DNA of 64,000 bases from B1 sp964355075 (GCA_964355075.1 CAYHCF010000016.1:1-64000), one strand, 5' to 3'. Shown: positions 1 to 10,550, counted from the first letter of the stretch. Made by a program: numbers and translations. The notes: generated by a model from the letters alone, not told the origin.

Positions 1-529
1 TTATTACATTGGCATAGTTCAACAGAGGTTCGCCCATACCCATAAATACGATATTAGTCAGGGGCTTTTGATAATGGGAATATGCCCATTTTTTTATGTG
101 CACTACCTGGTCATAAATTTCACCGGGAGTTAAGTTTCTTTCTCTGGTTAGCGTACCTGTGGCGCAAAATTTACACGTTAAGCTACAGCCGATCTGGGAG
201 GAAACGCAAGCCGTCATACGTTCGTCGGCCGGAATTAAAACCCCTTCAATCAAGTGGCCATCATGTAGCCTGAACCCACTTTTTATGGTACCATCGCTGC
301 TGATTTGTTTGTCTTCAACCCGAATGGCATGGATGACATAATTATCTTTGAGCCAATTTTTTGTTTCTGCATTTAAATTAGTCATTTCATTAAAATCAAT
401 GCAGGATTTTTTCCAAAGCCATTCATAAACCTGTTGACCTCTGAAAGGCTGATATCCATTGCTGGAAAAGGCGTTTTTTAAATCCAATATGTTCAGGCCG
501 CGAATATCAGTTTTGGAGATTAGTTTCAT
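1..529 (-). CDS. rlmN: 23S rRNA (adenine2503-C2)/tRNA A37 methyltransferase RlmN, 3' part outside window
   Basis: Radical-SAM enzyme that methylates C2 of adenine 2503 in 23S rRNA and A37 in some tRNAs. I translated the minus strand from the ATG at 529; 176 residues are visible before the window edge cuts the C-terminal half. The [4Fe-4S]-binding CxxxCxxC motif is present as C115, C119 and C122 (context IGCSLTCKFCATG), followed by the family signature FMGMGEPLLNY near residue 162-172. The N-terminal part has the usual helical substrate-recruiting region (FRGQQVYEWLW). The catalytic second cysteine lies beyond the edge. It is transcribed away from the DUF3109 gene, with about 220 bp between them. 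Confidence 0.93.
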   Translation of the reverse strand, partial: MKLISKTDIRGLNILDLKNAFSSNGYQPFRGQQVYEWLWKKSCIDFNEMTNLNAETKNWLKDNYVIHAIRVEDKQISSDGTIKSGFRLHDGHLIEGVLIPADERMTACVSSQIGCSLTCKFCATGTLTRERNLTPGEIYDQVVHIKKWAYSHYQKPLTNIVFMGMGEPLLNYANVI

Positions 530-748
530 TACGTGGCAAATATAGCATATTGCTTTTCAAGTAAATAATACTTATTGACAGCCTGGCAACCCTAATAATA
601 AATCACAAGTATCAATTATCCTGAACCAAATCCATGCAATAGAATAATGGATAAGTGATAAATTATTTTAAATTGCTAACAAAAAAAAATGGTAAACCCG
701 AATTATATAAATATCCCTTTTGATATACAGGATTAAATAATAAACCAA

Positions 749-1324
749 ATGATTATTATAGAAAACACTTTGGTTTCGGAAGATATTTTTAATCACAACT
801 TTATATGCAATTTAGCAGCTTGTAAGGGGGCATGTTGTATTGAAGGAGACCAGGGGGCTCCGGTTCAACAAGCAGAAAAGGAAAAGATTGAAGAAGAGTT
901 GAATCTGATTAAACCCTATTTAACGGAATTATCAAAAAGTGCGATAGAAAAAGATGGATTTGTTGTTAAAGATGAAGACGATGAATGGGTTACTACTTGT
1001 TTACCTACCGGTGAATGTAACTTTGTAACCCGTGATGAAAATGGAATATTAATGTGCGGGATGGAGCAGGCATTTCTTGCCGGTAAAACGAGTATCCGAA
1101 AACCAATATCTTGTTATTTATATCCCATTAGAGTAACGAAGGTAGGCGATTATGAGGCATTAAATTATAGCCGTTGGGATATTTGCAGTGCTGCCTGTTC
1201 TTTAGGAAATAAGGAGCAAGTGACAGTATATCAGTTTTTAAAAGAACCCCTGATCGCTAAATTTGGCGCAGATTGGTTTATTGAATTAGTGGAAATTGCG
1301 AAGGCCTACAATTCGAAAATGTAG
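749..1324 (+). CDS. DUF3109 family cysteine-rich protein
   Basis: A 191-residue protein of the DUF3109 family, common in Bacteroidota and of unproven function; the cysteine pattern suggests metal or Fe-S binding. The N-terminal CKGACC cluster (residues 25-30) is diagnostic, and further paired cysteines occur in TTCLPTGEC, LMCGM, ISCYLYP and DICSAAC. No signal peptide or membrane segment is visible, so it is probably cytoplasmic. It stands alone, facing away from rlmN and about 110 bp upstream of the giant secreted protein. The start at the ATG at 749 fits the family's usual beginning (M-I-I-I-E). Family assignment is firm; the function is unknown. Confidence 0.85.
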   Translation: MIIIENTLVSEDIFNHNFICNLAACKGACCIEGDQGAPVQQAEKEKIEEELNLIKPYLTELSKSAIEKDGFVVKDEDDEWVTTCLPTGECNFVTRDENGILMCGMEQAFLAGKTSIRKPISCYLYPIRVTKVGDYEALNYSRWDICSAACSLGNKEQVTVYQFLKEPLIAKFGADWFIELVEIAKAYNSKM

Positions 1325-1387
1325 TTCAGGCCACGACCTTAAAAATAGCGAATTTAAGTGCTGTTTGATGATTGAAAGATATGTCAT

Positions 1388-1417
1388 TTTGTATTTAATA
1401 AATTATATTTACCTTTC
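1388..1417 (+). promoter_or_regulatory. Bacteroidota promoter upstream of giant secreted protein
   Basis: A -33-like TTTG (1388-1391) lies 18 nt before TACCTTTC (1410-1417), one base off the Bacteroidota -7 box TAnnTTTG. The ATG of the giant gene follows 20 nt later. Matched by eye only. Confidence 0.5.
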
Positions 1418-1437
1418 CGTCTCCAAATAACGCACTT

Positions 1438-4400
1438 ATGAAAAAACTAATTTACTGTTTTTTATTATCTGTCTTGCTTTGTTTCAGCACATTCCAATCC
1501 TTATCTCAAACGGTAACTAATTATATTTTTACGCCCTCATCCTCAACTTTTACAGCGCTTTCTGGTGCCACTTCAGTTACAATAACCGGTAACATGGATG
1601 ATGGTTATTCCAATAATATTCCTTTGGGATTTACATTTTATTATAACAGCATTTCTTATACCAGTCTTTCGGTTTCAACAAATGGATTTGTTTCTTTAGG
1701 TCAAAGCATCGGTGCGACAAACGGTTTTGCAAACAATCTTGCAGTAGGAGCAACACCTTTATCTCCAAGGCCCATTCTGGCACCTTTATGGGATGATCTT
1801 AGTCATTTCAATGCAACGGATATCTCCTATTTAACCAGTGGAACTGCACCTAACCGGGTTTTTACCCTGCAGTGGCTTAACTCAAGATGGCAATATAATG
1901 CTGCGGCAGCTGGAATCAGTACACAATTAAGACTAAGCGAAGCAGATAGTAAAATTGAATTTTTATACAGAACGGAAGCAGGAGCCCTTTTAAATCCGTC
2001 TGCATCCATCGGGATTACGAATACGGCAACCGGACCCGGAAATTTTTTATCCATTAGTTCTACAGGAAACAATCCATATGATACCAGTTCAGTTACTGAA
2101 ACAACAACACTCAACACAAAACCTTCTAATGGACAATTGTACGCTTTTGTGCCAAAATATGTTTTGCCGGCTGCTCCATCAGCACTTACATTTTCTTCCA
2201 TTAGTGCAACATCCATGAGTGTGAATTGGATTGACAATACCATTTCAGAAACGTATTATCAGGTTTATACGTCGGCCGATAACATTAATTTTAACAAGAT
2301 TGCAACCCTTTACTCCACCTCGGTGCTTACAACTGGAACAGCCTATCAATACGCGGTATCCGGATTGCTTCCCGGAACTACCTATTATTTCAGAGTATTT
2401 GCGTGTAATGAGGGCAGTGCTTCGACAAATTATGTTTCAGCTTCTCAGTCCACTGCATCCGGGTTGTTATCGGGTATTAAAACCATTTGTCCAACCGGAT
2501 GTGACTACACAAGTATTGGAAGCGCTGCAACTGATATCAGGAGCAAAGGGGTTAGCGGAAGTTTGATTCTTGAATTGGATGCCACCTATAGTTCTGGTGT
2601 TGAAACCTTTCCACTTAATTTTGGAAATCTGTATACCAACGGAAGCAATTCAATTACCTTAAGACCCAGGAGTAATGTTACCTCCACTATCAATTTCATA
2701 TCCATTGCCTCACCCACCTTTGATCTGAACGGGACTAATTATTTAACGATTGATGGAAAGAAAGGAGGAACCGGTACACAGGGTTTTATCAACATTAGTA
2801 ATTTCAGCAGTTCGGGTACCGCCATACGATTTCAAAATGATGCGACCAATAATTCGATCCTCAATTGTCGTATTAGCGGAGCATCAACCTCAATTAATTC
2901 GGGTGTAATCACTTTTGCATCCACAACCGGAACCATGGGAAATAGTGTAAACTCCATTATAAATTGTGTTATTAAAGATACCATCAGCAATCCCATATAT
3001 GCAATTTATTCATTGGGTAATGCAAATTATCCTAATTTAAATAATACGATATACGGGAATGATATTTTCGACTATTTTAACAGTTCGAATCCTACTTATG
3101 GAATTTACCTGACTACCGGAAATAATTCATGGTTTATAGGTGACAATAATTTTTTTCAAACCGCATCAAGAAGTCTGTCTTTCAATACTGCGGGTGCCAT
3201 TTTTGTGAATAGTGGGGCTGCCTATACCCTGTATGGGAATAATATAGGTGGAAGTGCTCCATTTTGTGCAGGCAACGCTATGTCCTATGATGGCTCCGGT
3301 ACCTTATCTCTCATTAACCTGAATCTACCTACTAATAATACCTGTAATATTCAGAGCAATATAATTCAAAATATTAGCATGAATCTTACAGGTGCCATGA
3401 ATACCTTTATTAATATGGCAAACGGATCATTCAATGTAAGTGGCAATATCATTGGTAATTCAAATTCAACAAACAATATCAGGTTCAGTTCTACCGCCCC
3501 AAATATTCTTTTCGCACCTATGATGTTAAGCGGTGGTACCTCGTACGGCGACATAAGTATTACCTCAAACAGCATTGGGGGTATTTCAATTGGGGGTACC
3601 GGTACGGTTCAATTCAGGGGCATCAGTATACAGACTGCAGTACCCTTATTAGACATCAGCAATAATCTGATTGGAAGTTTAACAAACAGCAATAGCATAT
3701 GCGACTCCACAGCCAATTCTTTAGTTGGTATTATTACGCTGATAGGTTCAACCAATAATACTATTTCGGGCAATACCATTGCAAACCTGTCCATACCCAA
3801 TACCACGGCAAATAGCTTTCTGTACGGTATCTATGCCAACTCAACAGGAACATTCTCTATTACTGGAAATACGGTAAAAAATTTAACATCGGCAAGTACC
3901 TCAGTCATTGCTGGCACGAATGGTCCCATTATTGGAATACGTCACAGTGCAACCGGATCCAATCAGATTTGTTCAGGAAATGTGGTAAGTGGATTATTCA
4001 GTACCAATACGAGTCTTGCAATTTCTTTAACAGGTATTTCATACTCAGGTACTGCATCAGGTACCAATATTTTGGCCGGTAACTTTGTTCATGGAATCTC
4101 GTCTTTAAGCTCCGGAGCATCCGTTATTACCGGTATATATAATGGAAGTAACGGGGTATTATCTTATAATAACAGAGTTAGATTGGGAATAGATACTGCA
4201 GGTGTATCCTATAACGCTAACCACGTAATTGCCGGAATAAATGATGCCGGTAATTCCAATTCGTATTTTCACAATTCAGTTTACCTAGGTGGAAATGCAG
4301 TCGATATCGGGGCCAACAACACTTATGCTTTTTATAATTCAGCAGCCAGCACAGGAACTCGTTCTGTTGTTAATAATATCTTTGATAACGCCCGGTCAAA

Positions 4401-7400
4401 CAGCCTGGGATCCGGTAAAAACTATGCTATTTATTTAACTTCAATAACGCTGACCGGTTTTGTTTTAAACTATAATATCTATTATGCACCGGGTATTGGC
4501 GGAACCATTGGCCGTTTTAACGGAAATGATTATACAGCATTCAACCCATGGAGATCTGTCACTTTCAGTGATTATAATTCAGGTCTGGGTGACCCAAATT
4601 TTGTTGCTCCAAACGGTTCTTCGATATCGGTAAGTTTGAAAGTGCAAAGTCCAACACCGGCAGAGGGTTCAGGAATACCGGTGAGTTCGGTTAGCGACGA
4701 TTTTGAAAGTGATTTAAGAAGTTCAAATACACCTGCCGACATCGGAGCAGATGCAGGAAATTATACCGGAGTAGATGTTTTTTCTCCCACCATTACCTAT
4801 ACTCAACTTACCAATACAGCTTCTACAAGTAACCGATCCCTGATTGTTACCATCAGCGATGTGGGAACCGGTGTTCGCAATACAGGCTCTTTACAGCCCA
4901 GAATATGGTACCGGAGAACAGTGCCTACTGTTTCGGGATGGTTCAATACAGGTGGGGTATTAGCTTCAGGAAACGGAATTAATGGAATCTGGAATTTCAC
5001 CATTGATTATGCATTGATCGGGGCAGCCGTTGTGGTAGGTAATCAATTCCAATATTATATTGTTGTTCAGGATTCTGCAACACCCATTAATCTGTTTTAC
5101 AGTCCTTTTCCGGGTGCCAGTCATACCAATGTTTTTAATCAAATTAACGCCCCTGCAAATCCAAACCAATATAATATCGTCAATAGTTTTCCAACTGCAG
5201 TCAATGTTGGAACCGGACAAACTTATACAACACTTACCGGTCCCGGTGGATTATTTACTTCCATAAACAATGGGGCACTTTCCGGAAATACGGTTGCTAC
5301 GATTGTTTCTGATATTACTGAGCCGGGAAATTTTATTCTGGGTAATTCGGGATTGGCAGGATATACTTTACTCATAAAACCCGACAACACCCCGCGTTTA
5401 CTTTCAGGATCTCTTGTTACCGGTGCCTTAGGTCTAATCTCATTAGGTGGTGCTAGAGGAGTTACTATTGACGGAGGAAGCACCCGAAACTTAACCATCA
5501 GAAATGTGATTGGTACTACTCCCAATGCAAATACTGCACCGGCTGTATTTATTAATAATGGAGTAAATGATACCATTCGCAATTGTATCCTTGAAAGTAA
5601 TTCCGGATCCAATGCGTTTGCCACGCTGATGTTAGGAACCACATCCGCCGCAGTTTCGATGACCGGTATCGTGGTCATGAATAATATTTTGAGGCCGGCG
5701 GCTAATGTAAACAGCAATGCTCCTGTAACTGCTCTATTTATTAATTCCGCAGCAGGAAATATTTCAAACAGCGTTATTTCTCAAAATCAGATTCATGATT
5801 TCACTAATTTCGGTGTGTATATAGCCAATGCGGGAAACAATATTACCATAGGAGATATAAGTGATACCAGTAAAGGGAATTCATTTTATCAGACCACTTC
5901 AAGAGCCAATCACTTTAATATTGTTGTAGGATCAGGAAATGGGCATATCATTTCTTCCAATTCCATATACAGTACTTCCGGAATAATTCATACCGGCGTT
6001 GTAAACGGAATATTTGTTTTTAATAATATTAACAATATTGCCATAAATAATAATTCTTTTGGCGGCACCAACAAGACAAGAAGCGGGCCTGCTTATACCA
6101 TTGCAGCAAATTTTACTGCAATCAATGTGAATGGGGGTGTTTTAGGTACTTCAACTATTTTAAATAATAAAATAAGTAATTTTTCCTTGTCGGGGGCCTC
6201 CGTTTTTACAGGTATCATGGTAGGAAGTGGTAATTTGAATATTTCCAATAATATAATAGGAGGTGCCTCAATTAGTTTATCTGCAAACGATACCATCGCA
6301 GTATCGCAGGATTTTTATGGCATAAGATTTATAAGTGCTTCAAACCTGACCCTAACAAACAATATAGTTTCGAATATCAAAAATTATGGAACTGGCTTTA
6401 CAACCTGTGTAAGTCTGGAAGCAGGTGTGGTAAGTGTTACAGATAACACCCTCAGGGATATTACAACTTATTCAACTACCAATGCAAACGTAGACTACAG
6501 TTGTAATGGCATTAGAATTTCAACAGCTACCAATGGTAATAATATTGAAAATAATCAGATTTTCAACTTCAGTAACAAAAGCAGTACGATTGCCGTTGCT
6601 GTGAGTGGCATTGCTGTTATGAATGCTGTTAATGTTAGTTCCATCCAGCGAAACAGGATTTACAACCTTACAGCAGGCAGTTTAAATGCTGGCGGAAACA
6701 GTCCTGTCATCAGAGGAATTTATATCGGTTCAACCGGAAGTGCAACCTATTCAAATAATCAAATCACCCTCAATCACATGGTTGCCGGAACTCAGCCCAG
6801 GATAAGAGGTATTGAACTAAATTCAACCGGAGGTACGAATAATTTTTATTATAACTCGATTTACATTGGAGGAGTTGCAAACGGGGCAAATACAACTACA
6901 GCTTTTTTAAGGAATACTTCGTCGGGTACAGCTGCTTTGAATGTTAAAAACAATATTTTTTATAATGAGCGTTCAGGCGGAGGCCCACATTATGCCATGT
7001 CAGCAAATTTTAATGCTAATTTCTTCCATAATAATAACCTGTTTGTGGCACCAGTTGCAACAGCGATAATAGAATATGCAATTGGTACCGGGCGCACGCT
7101 TGCTTCCTGGAATGCGCTTTCTGGAAATCCGCTTTACAACCTTGGAAATACCAATGTTCAGCTCAACTCTGCCCAGTTTTTTCCCAACTTGCTTAGTGGT
7201 AATCTTACGACAAATTCATGCCGTGTGTCGAATGCAGGAACCAACGTGCCTGTGTCAAATGATTTCAATAATGTTTCCAGAAATTTTATTCCCGATATGG
7301 GTTCTACAGAGTTTAATACTGCAGCAGGTTATCCTGCAATAACTGCTCAACCGGCTAATGTGAATATTACGTGTGGACCCATGACGGCACAATTTAATAT

Positions 7401-9150
7401 TACAGCCAATGGTTTCGGTTTGATTTACCAATGGGAAGAAAATAGAGGAAGCGGTTGGAGCAATCTTTCCAATACTGGAGTTTATTCAGGCATTAATACC
7501 TCCACATTAACATTAACTTCGCCAATGGGCAGCATGAATGCATATCAGTACAGATGCACTGTTACAGGAGCCTGTTTGCCGGCAGTTTCATCGAATGCTG
7601 CAACACTTACCATTAGTAATTTAAGTCTCTGGACCGGTGCAATCAGTTCGGCATGGGGAGTAGCCGGAAACTGGAGCTGTGCCAGTGTTCCACTTGCTAC
7701 CACCGATGTTGTGATCAATAATGTGAGTACCTTGCCGGTAATCAGTGATGGGGGAAGAGTTTGCAATGATTTATCCATTGCCACCGGAGCTAGCTTAACA
7801 TTAAATAATACATTGTCATCATTGAGTATAAACGGACTCTTTATCTTAAATGGGTCTATGGTAAACAGCAATGGTATTGTTATTTTCTCAGGATCAACAG
7901 CCCAAAGCATAGCCGGAACAACTTTTAACAATTTAACGATGAACAATGCTGCCGGTGCCACCTTGAGCGGAAACGCAAGTGTGAATGGAATTCTGACTAT
8001 GTTAAACGGAAACCTGATTTTGGGCAATAACAATCTTACGCTTACAGGTATCACTTCAAGCATAATCGGTGCTACTTCTGCCTCAAAATTCATTGTGTGT
8101 TCTGGAACAGGAACCTTAAATATTCAAAGTATAGGTACGGGCGGACGAACAGGTGGAGTTAATTTTCCGGTAGGATCCTCAATTATATCTTATAACCCGG
8201 TTACCCTGACCAATTCAGGAACAGCCGACGAATTCAGAATACGTGTTTTTAACAATGTATATAATAATTACAATGGAAGTGGAACTCCAATAGGATCACC
8301 CTATACCTATAATGCAATAAACCGTACCTGGATGATCAATGAAGCCAATATTGGCGGAAGTACAGCATCCATTTCATTGCAATGGAATATTGTTGATGAA
8401 CTCAGTGGATTCACCAGAGTCAGCAGTTATGTTTCCCGCTTCAATGGAACCCAATGGGTACCTAATACAAGCAGTGCAGCTCTGGGATCGAATCCATATA
8501 CACAAACAGTTTCAGGTATTACCAGTTTTTCACCATTTGGAGTCGGGAGTGGAGGGATTCTGCCAGTGAAGTTAATAGATATTTTTGCTACCAAAATAAA
8601 TGAGGATGTTTCGGTAAATTGGATTACTGCCTCAGAAAAGAACAGCAGTCTTTTTGGAGTAGAAAGATCGTACGACCTGTCGGGCGGAAATTCAGAAAAT
8701 AACTTTGAATTCATAGGAAGCATAAAAGCAGCAGGAAATAGCGTATCCATTTCAAAATATGAATACATAGATCGGGGAGCCTTCAAGCACTCACACATGC
8801 AGTCTTCCACAGAAAAAACGCATTCAAATTTATTTTACAGACTTAAAATGACCGATCTCGATGGAAGTTTTAGCTATTCAAAAATTGTTTCGGTAAAAGA
8901 CGATGCAAAATCCAATGATGAAATCAGGATTTATCCAAATCCATTCACCGACAAAATAATAGTTTCCACGCAAAATTACAATTCGTTTTCATTTAGTTTA
9001 TTCGATCTTCAGGGCAGGTTGATGATGGAGAAAAACACAAATAATCAAAGCACTTCCTTTGAACTTGGCGAGTTGCGTAGTGGAGTATATTTGGCGGTAA
9101 TAAAAACCGGCGGTGAAGTGAAAACTTTTAGGATGATAAAAAGTGAATAA
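1438..9150 (+). CDS. Giant secreted beta-helix repeat protein with T9SS type A sorting domain
   Basis: A 2570-residue exported protein, probably surface-attached or released. In order: a signal peptide (residues 1-24, ending near SLSQ); an N-terminal beta domain (about 30-235) of the type found in Bacteroidota secreted proteins (LGFTFYYN...VSTNGFVSLG); a fibronectin type III-like domain (about 243-335); a very long Asn/Ser/Thr/Gly-rich region (about 345-1950) with repeated short N-x-I/V-x-x-N patterns typical of right-handed parallel beta-helices (GNTIANLS, NNQIFNF), interrupted by a spacer near residues 1120-1260; an Ig-like domain (about 1965-2060); a WTGAISSAWGVAGNW segment; and a C-terminal sorting domain (from about 2497, IYPNPFTDKI) ending in LRSGVYLAVIKTG. 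The domain set suggests an adhesin or polysaccharide-binding protein. No catalytic motif is recognisable. Confidence 0.8.
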   Translation: MKKLIYCFLLSVLLCFSTFQSLSQTVTNYIFTPSSSTFTALSGATSVTITGNMDDGYSNNIPLGFTFYYNSISYTSLSVSTNGFVSLGQSIGATNGFANNLAVGATPLSPRPILAPLWDDLSHFNATDISYLTSGTAPNRVFTLQWLNSRWQYNAAAAGISTQLRLSEADSKIEFLYRTEAGALLNPSASIGITNTATGPGNFLSISSTGNNPYDTSSVTETTTLNTKPSNGQLYAFVPKYVLPAAPSALTFSSISATSMSVNWIDNTISETYYQVYTSADNINFNKIATLYSTSVLTTGTAYQYAVSGLLPGTTYYFRVFACNEGSASTNYVSASQSTASGLLSGIKTICPTGCDYTSIGSAATDIRSKGVSGSLILELDATYSSGVETFPLNFGNLYTNGSNSITLRPRSNVTSTINFISIASPTFDLNGTNYLTIDGKKGGTGTQGFINISNFSSSGTAIRFQNDATNNSILNCRISGASTSINSGVITFASTTGTMGNSVNSIINCVIKDTISNPIYAIYSLGNANYPNLNNTIYGNDIFDYFNSSNPTYGIYLTTGNNSWFIGDNNFFQTASRSLSFNTAGAIFVNSGAAYTLYGNNIGGSAPFCAGNAMSYDGSGTLSLINLNLPTNNTCNIQSNIIQNISMNLTGAMNTFINMANGSFNVSGNIIGNSNSTNNIRFSSTAPNILFAPMMLSGGTSYGDISITSNSIGGISIGGTGTVQFRGISIQTAVPLLDISNNLIGSLTNSNSICDSTANSLVGIITLIGSTNNTISGNTIANLSIPNTTANSFLYGIYANSTGTFSITGNTVKNLTSASTSVIAGTNGPIIGIRHSATGSNQICSGNVVSGLFSTNTSLAISLTGISYSGTASGTNILAGNFVHGISSLSSGASVITGIYNGSNGVLSYNNRVRLGIDTAGVSYNANHVIAGINDAGNSNSYFHNSVYLGGNAVDIGANNTYAFYNSAASTGTRSVVNNIFDNARSNSLGSGKNYAIYLTSITLTGFVLNYNIYYAPGIGGTIGRFNGNDYTAFNPWRSVTFSDYNSGLGDPNFVAPNGSSISVSLKVQSPTPAEGSGIPVSSVSDDFESDLRSSNTPADIGADAGNYTGVDVFSPTITYTQLTNTASTSNRSLIVTISDVGTGVRNTGSLQPRIWYRRTVPTVSGWFNTGGVLASGNGINGIWNFTIDYALIGAAVVVGNQFQYYIVVQDSATPINLFYSPFPGASHTNVFNQINAPANPNQYNIVNSFPTAVNVGTGQTYTTLTGPGGLFTSINNGALSGNTVATIVSDITEPGNFILGNSGLAGYTLLIKPDNTPRLLSGSLVTGALGLISLGGARGVTIDGGSTRNLTIRNVIGTTPNANTAPAVFINNGVNDTIRNCILESNSGSNAFATLMLGTTSAAVSMTGIVVMNNILRPAANVNSNAPVTALFINSAAGNISNSVISQNQIHDFTNFGVYIANAGNNITIGDISDTSKGNSFYQTTSRANHFNIVVGSGNGHIISSNSIYSTSGIIHTGVVNGIFVFNNINNIAINNNSFGGTNKTRSGPAYTIAANFTAINVNGGVLGTSTILNNKISNFSLSGASVFTGIMVGSGNLNISNNIIGGASISLSANDTIAVSQDFYGIRFISASNLTLTNNIVSNIKNYGTGFTTCVSLEAGVVSVTDNTLRDITTYSTTNANVDYSCNGIRISTATNGNNIENNQIFNFSNKSSTIAVAVSGIAVMNAVNVSSIQRNRIYNLTAGSLNAGGNSPVIRGIYIGSTGSATYSNNQITLNHMVAGTQPRIRGIELNSTGGTNNFYYNSIYIGGVANGANTTTAFLRNTSSGTAALNVKNNIFYNERSGGGPHYAMSANFNANFFHNNNLFVAPVATAIIEYAIGTGRTLASWNALSGNPLYNLGNTNVQLNSAQFFPNLLSGNLTTNSCRVSNAGTNVPVSNDFNNVSRNFIPDMGSTEFNTAAGYPAITAQPANVNITCGPMTAQFNITANGFGLIYQWEENRGSGWSNLSNTGVYSGINTSTLTLTSPMGSMNAYQYRCTVTGACLPAVSSNAATLTISNLSLWTGAISSAWGVAGNWSCASVPLATTDVVINNVSTLPVISDGGRVCNDLSIATGASLTLNNTLSSLSINGLFILNGSMVNSNGIVIFSGSTAQSIAGTTFNNLTMNNAAGATLSGNASVNGILTMLNGNLILGNNNLTLTGITSSIIGATSASKFIVCSGTGTLNIQSIGTGGRTGGVNFPVGSSIISYNPVTLTNSGTADEFRIRVFNNVYNNYNGSGTPIGSPYTYNAINRTWMINEANIGGSTASISLQWNIVDELSGFTRVSSYVSRFNGTQWVPNTSSAALGSNPYTQTVSGITSFSPFGVGSGGILPVKLIDIFATKINEDVSVNWITASEKNSSLFGVERSYDLSGGNSENNFEFIGSIKAAGNSVSISKYEYIDRGAFKHSHMQSSTEKTHSNLFYRLKMTDLDGSFSYSKIVSVKDDAKSNDEIRIYPNPFTDKIIVSTQNYNSFSFSLFDLQGRLMMEKNTNNQSTSFELGELRSGVYLAVIKTGGEVKTFRMIKSE

Positions 9151-9263
9151 CAATAGTCCTTTTTTGGCACCTATTTATTGACGACATTTATGAGGTAGTA
9201 TCCTTCATTTTTTGATAATTATTTTTAATATTCTTATCTTCGTTGTGTCCAATCAAATTCAAA

Positions 9264-9455
9264 ATGACTTATATAACCATAGATACCAATAAAAAACAAG
9301 CATTACTTTTTTTAGAGTATGTAAAAACTTTGCCTTTTGTAACTGTTCACCAGGAGCCTAACCCTGAAACATTAAAAGCAATGAATGAGGTGAAAAAAGG
9401 AAAGATCAAAAAACACAAAAACTCCAAAGAACTTATCTCATTCCTTAATAAATAA
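9264..9455 (+). CDS. Small putative antitoxin of a YafQ-type pair
   Basis: A 63-residue protein directly upstream of a YafQ-like toxin, so probably its antitoxin (RelB/DinJ role). The frame is open from a TTG at 9243, but the ATG at 9264 (MTYITIDTNKK) is the likelier start. It begins with a beta strand and continues as a charged helix (EVKKGKIKKHKNSKELISF), a layout common in small antitoxins. I see no clear ribbon-helix-helix signature. The assignment rests mainly on its position: 5 bp separate its stop codon from the toxin start. Confidence 0.6.
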   Translation: MTYITIDTNKKQALLFLEYVKTLPFVTVHQEPNPETLKAMNEVKKGKIKKHKNSKELISFLNK

Positions 9456-9460
9456 TCATA

Positions 9461-9733
9461 TTGTATATCCTCAGCACAACAAAGCAATTTGAAAAGGATT
9501 ACAAATTGTGTATTAAAAGAGGTTTGAATATTAAGTTAATCAATGTTGCTTTTAAACTCCTGGAAAATACAGGTAGTTTGCCCATTAAATATTTACCGCA
9601 CAAATTACGTGGGAATTATGCAAATCATCTTGAATGTCATATTCAACCGGATTGGTTATTAATCTGGTTTTGTGATGAGAAAAACAAAGAAATTAGTCTG
9701 ATCAGAACCGGAACACATAGCGATCTTTTCTAA
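9461..9733 (+). CDS. YafQ-family type II toxin (mRNA interferase)
   Basis: A 90-residue RelE-superfamily toxin of the YafQ branch, a ribosome-dependent mRNA endonuclease. All residues known to matter in YafQ have counterparts: H56 and H60 (ANHLECH), D64-W65 (PDWLLIWF), H86 (GTHSD) and the terminal F90. No ATG is available at the 5' end; the reading frame begins at TTG (MYILSTTKQFEKDYK matches the family's usual start), which would give the weak translation often seen for toxins. It follows the antitoxin by 5 bp and is probably co-transcribed with it. The active-site set suggests it is intact. Confidence 0.85.
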   Translation: MYILSTTKQFEKDYKLCIKRGLNIKLINVAFKLLENTGSLPIKYLPHKLRGNYANHLECHIQPDWLLIWFCDEKNKEISLIRTGTHSDLF

Positions 9734-9776
9734 TTTTCAATTATGAAAAAGCAATTTCAAAAATACCTCCCATAAT

Positions 9777-10550
9777 TTACTCAAATCTCAAATGCTTAAC
9801 CGAAGCGCCGGAATCTCTTAATTCTATTAATGAATCTATGCCAATTTCCAAGTGCTTGCTTACAAATTTGGCAGTTACGCTGGTATCGCTTTTTGAAGTT
9901 TTAACGCCTTCAGGTGTCATTGGATTGTCGCTCACCAATAGTAAAGCTCCTTTTGGAATTTCATTGATAAACCCGGTAATAAAAATGGTAGCCGTTTCCA
10001 TATCAATTCCCATGGCACGGGTCTTACGCAGGTAGGCCTTAAAATCTTCATCATGTTCCCAAACCCTGCGATTGGTGGTATAGACAGTGCCTGTCCAGTA
10101 ATCCATTTCGTGCTTCCTGATTGTTGCCGAAACGGCCATTTGAAGCCTGAATGATGGTAAAGCCGGGATCTCAGCCATGATATAATCATTGCTGGTACCT
10201 TCTCCTCTGATGGCAGCAATCGGTAAAATTAAATCGCCCAATTTCGTAGCTTTTTTTAGTCCGCCGCATTTACCTAAAAACAATACGGCTTTAGGATGGA
10301 TGGCACTCAGTAAATCCATACAAGTGGCCGCCATGGCACTTCCCATTCCAAAATTAATAATGCTTATGTTTTCTGCGGTGGCACTTTGCATGGGCTTATC
10401 CTTGCCCAACATTTCTACTTTGAATTGCTCAGCAAACAATTCAACATAATTGATAAAATTAGTAAGTAAAATGTATTCTCCGAATAAATCCAAAGGCCTG
10501 CCGGTATAGCGGGGTAACCAATCACTTACTATTTCTTTTTTTGTTTTCAT
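9777..10550 (-). CDS. amn: AMP nucleosidase
   Basis: Hydrolyses AMP to adenine and ribose 5-phosphate in purine salvage. About 257 residues of the nucleoside phosphorylase-I fold. The phosphate/ribose-binding glycine segment is at NFGMGSAMAA, the conserved LFLGKCGGL follows, and the purine/ribose-binding GIDMETATIF near the C-terminal third is typical. The family's short Bacteroidota form lacks the extra N-terminal regulatory domain of E. coli Amn, and so does this one. The frame extends to a TTG at 10559, but the ATG at 10550 (MKTKKEIVSDWLPRYTG) is the natural start. It converges on the toxin pair. Confidence 0.85.
   Translation of the reverse strand: MKTKKEIVSDWLPRYTGRPLDLFGEYILLTNFINYVELFAEQFKVEMLGKDKPMQSATAENISIINFGMGSAMAATCMDLLSAIHPKAVLFLGKCGGLKKATKLGDLILPIAAIRGEGTSNDYIMAEIPALPSFRLQMAVSATIRKHEMDYWTGTVYTTNRRVWEHDEDFKAYLRKTRAMGIDMETATIFITGFINEIPKGALLLVSDNPMTPEGVKTSKSDTSVTAKFVSKHLEIGIDSLIELRDSGASVKHLRFE

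Noticed and set aside
82..341. Two plus-strand ORFs of 60-63 codons
   Set aside because: They are antisense to the clear RlmN reading frame and have no recognisable features.
1827..8810. Many ORFs of 60-180 codons on the minus strand and in other frames
   Set aside because: They are shadows of the giant beta-helix gene, whose repeated low-complexity codons leave the other frames open.
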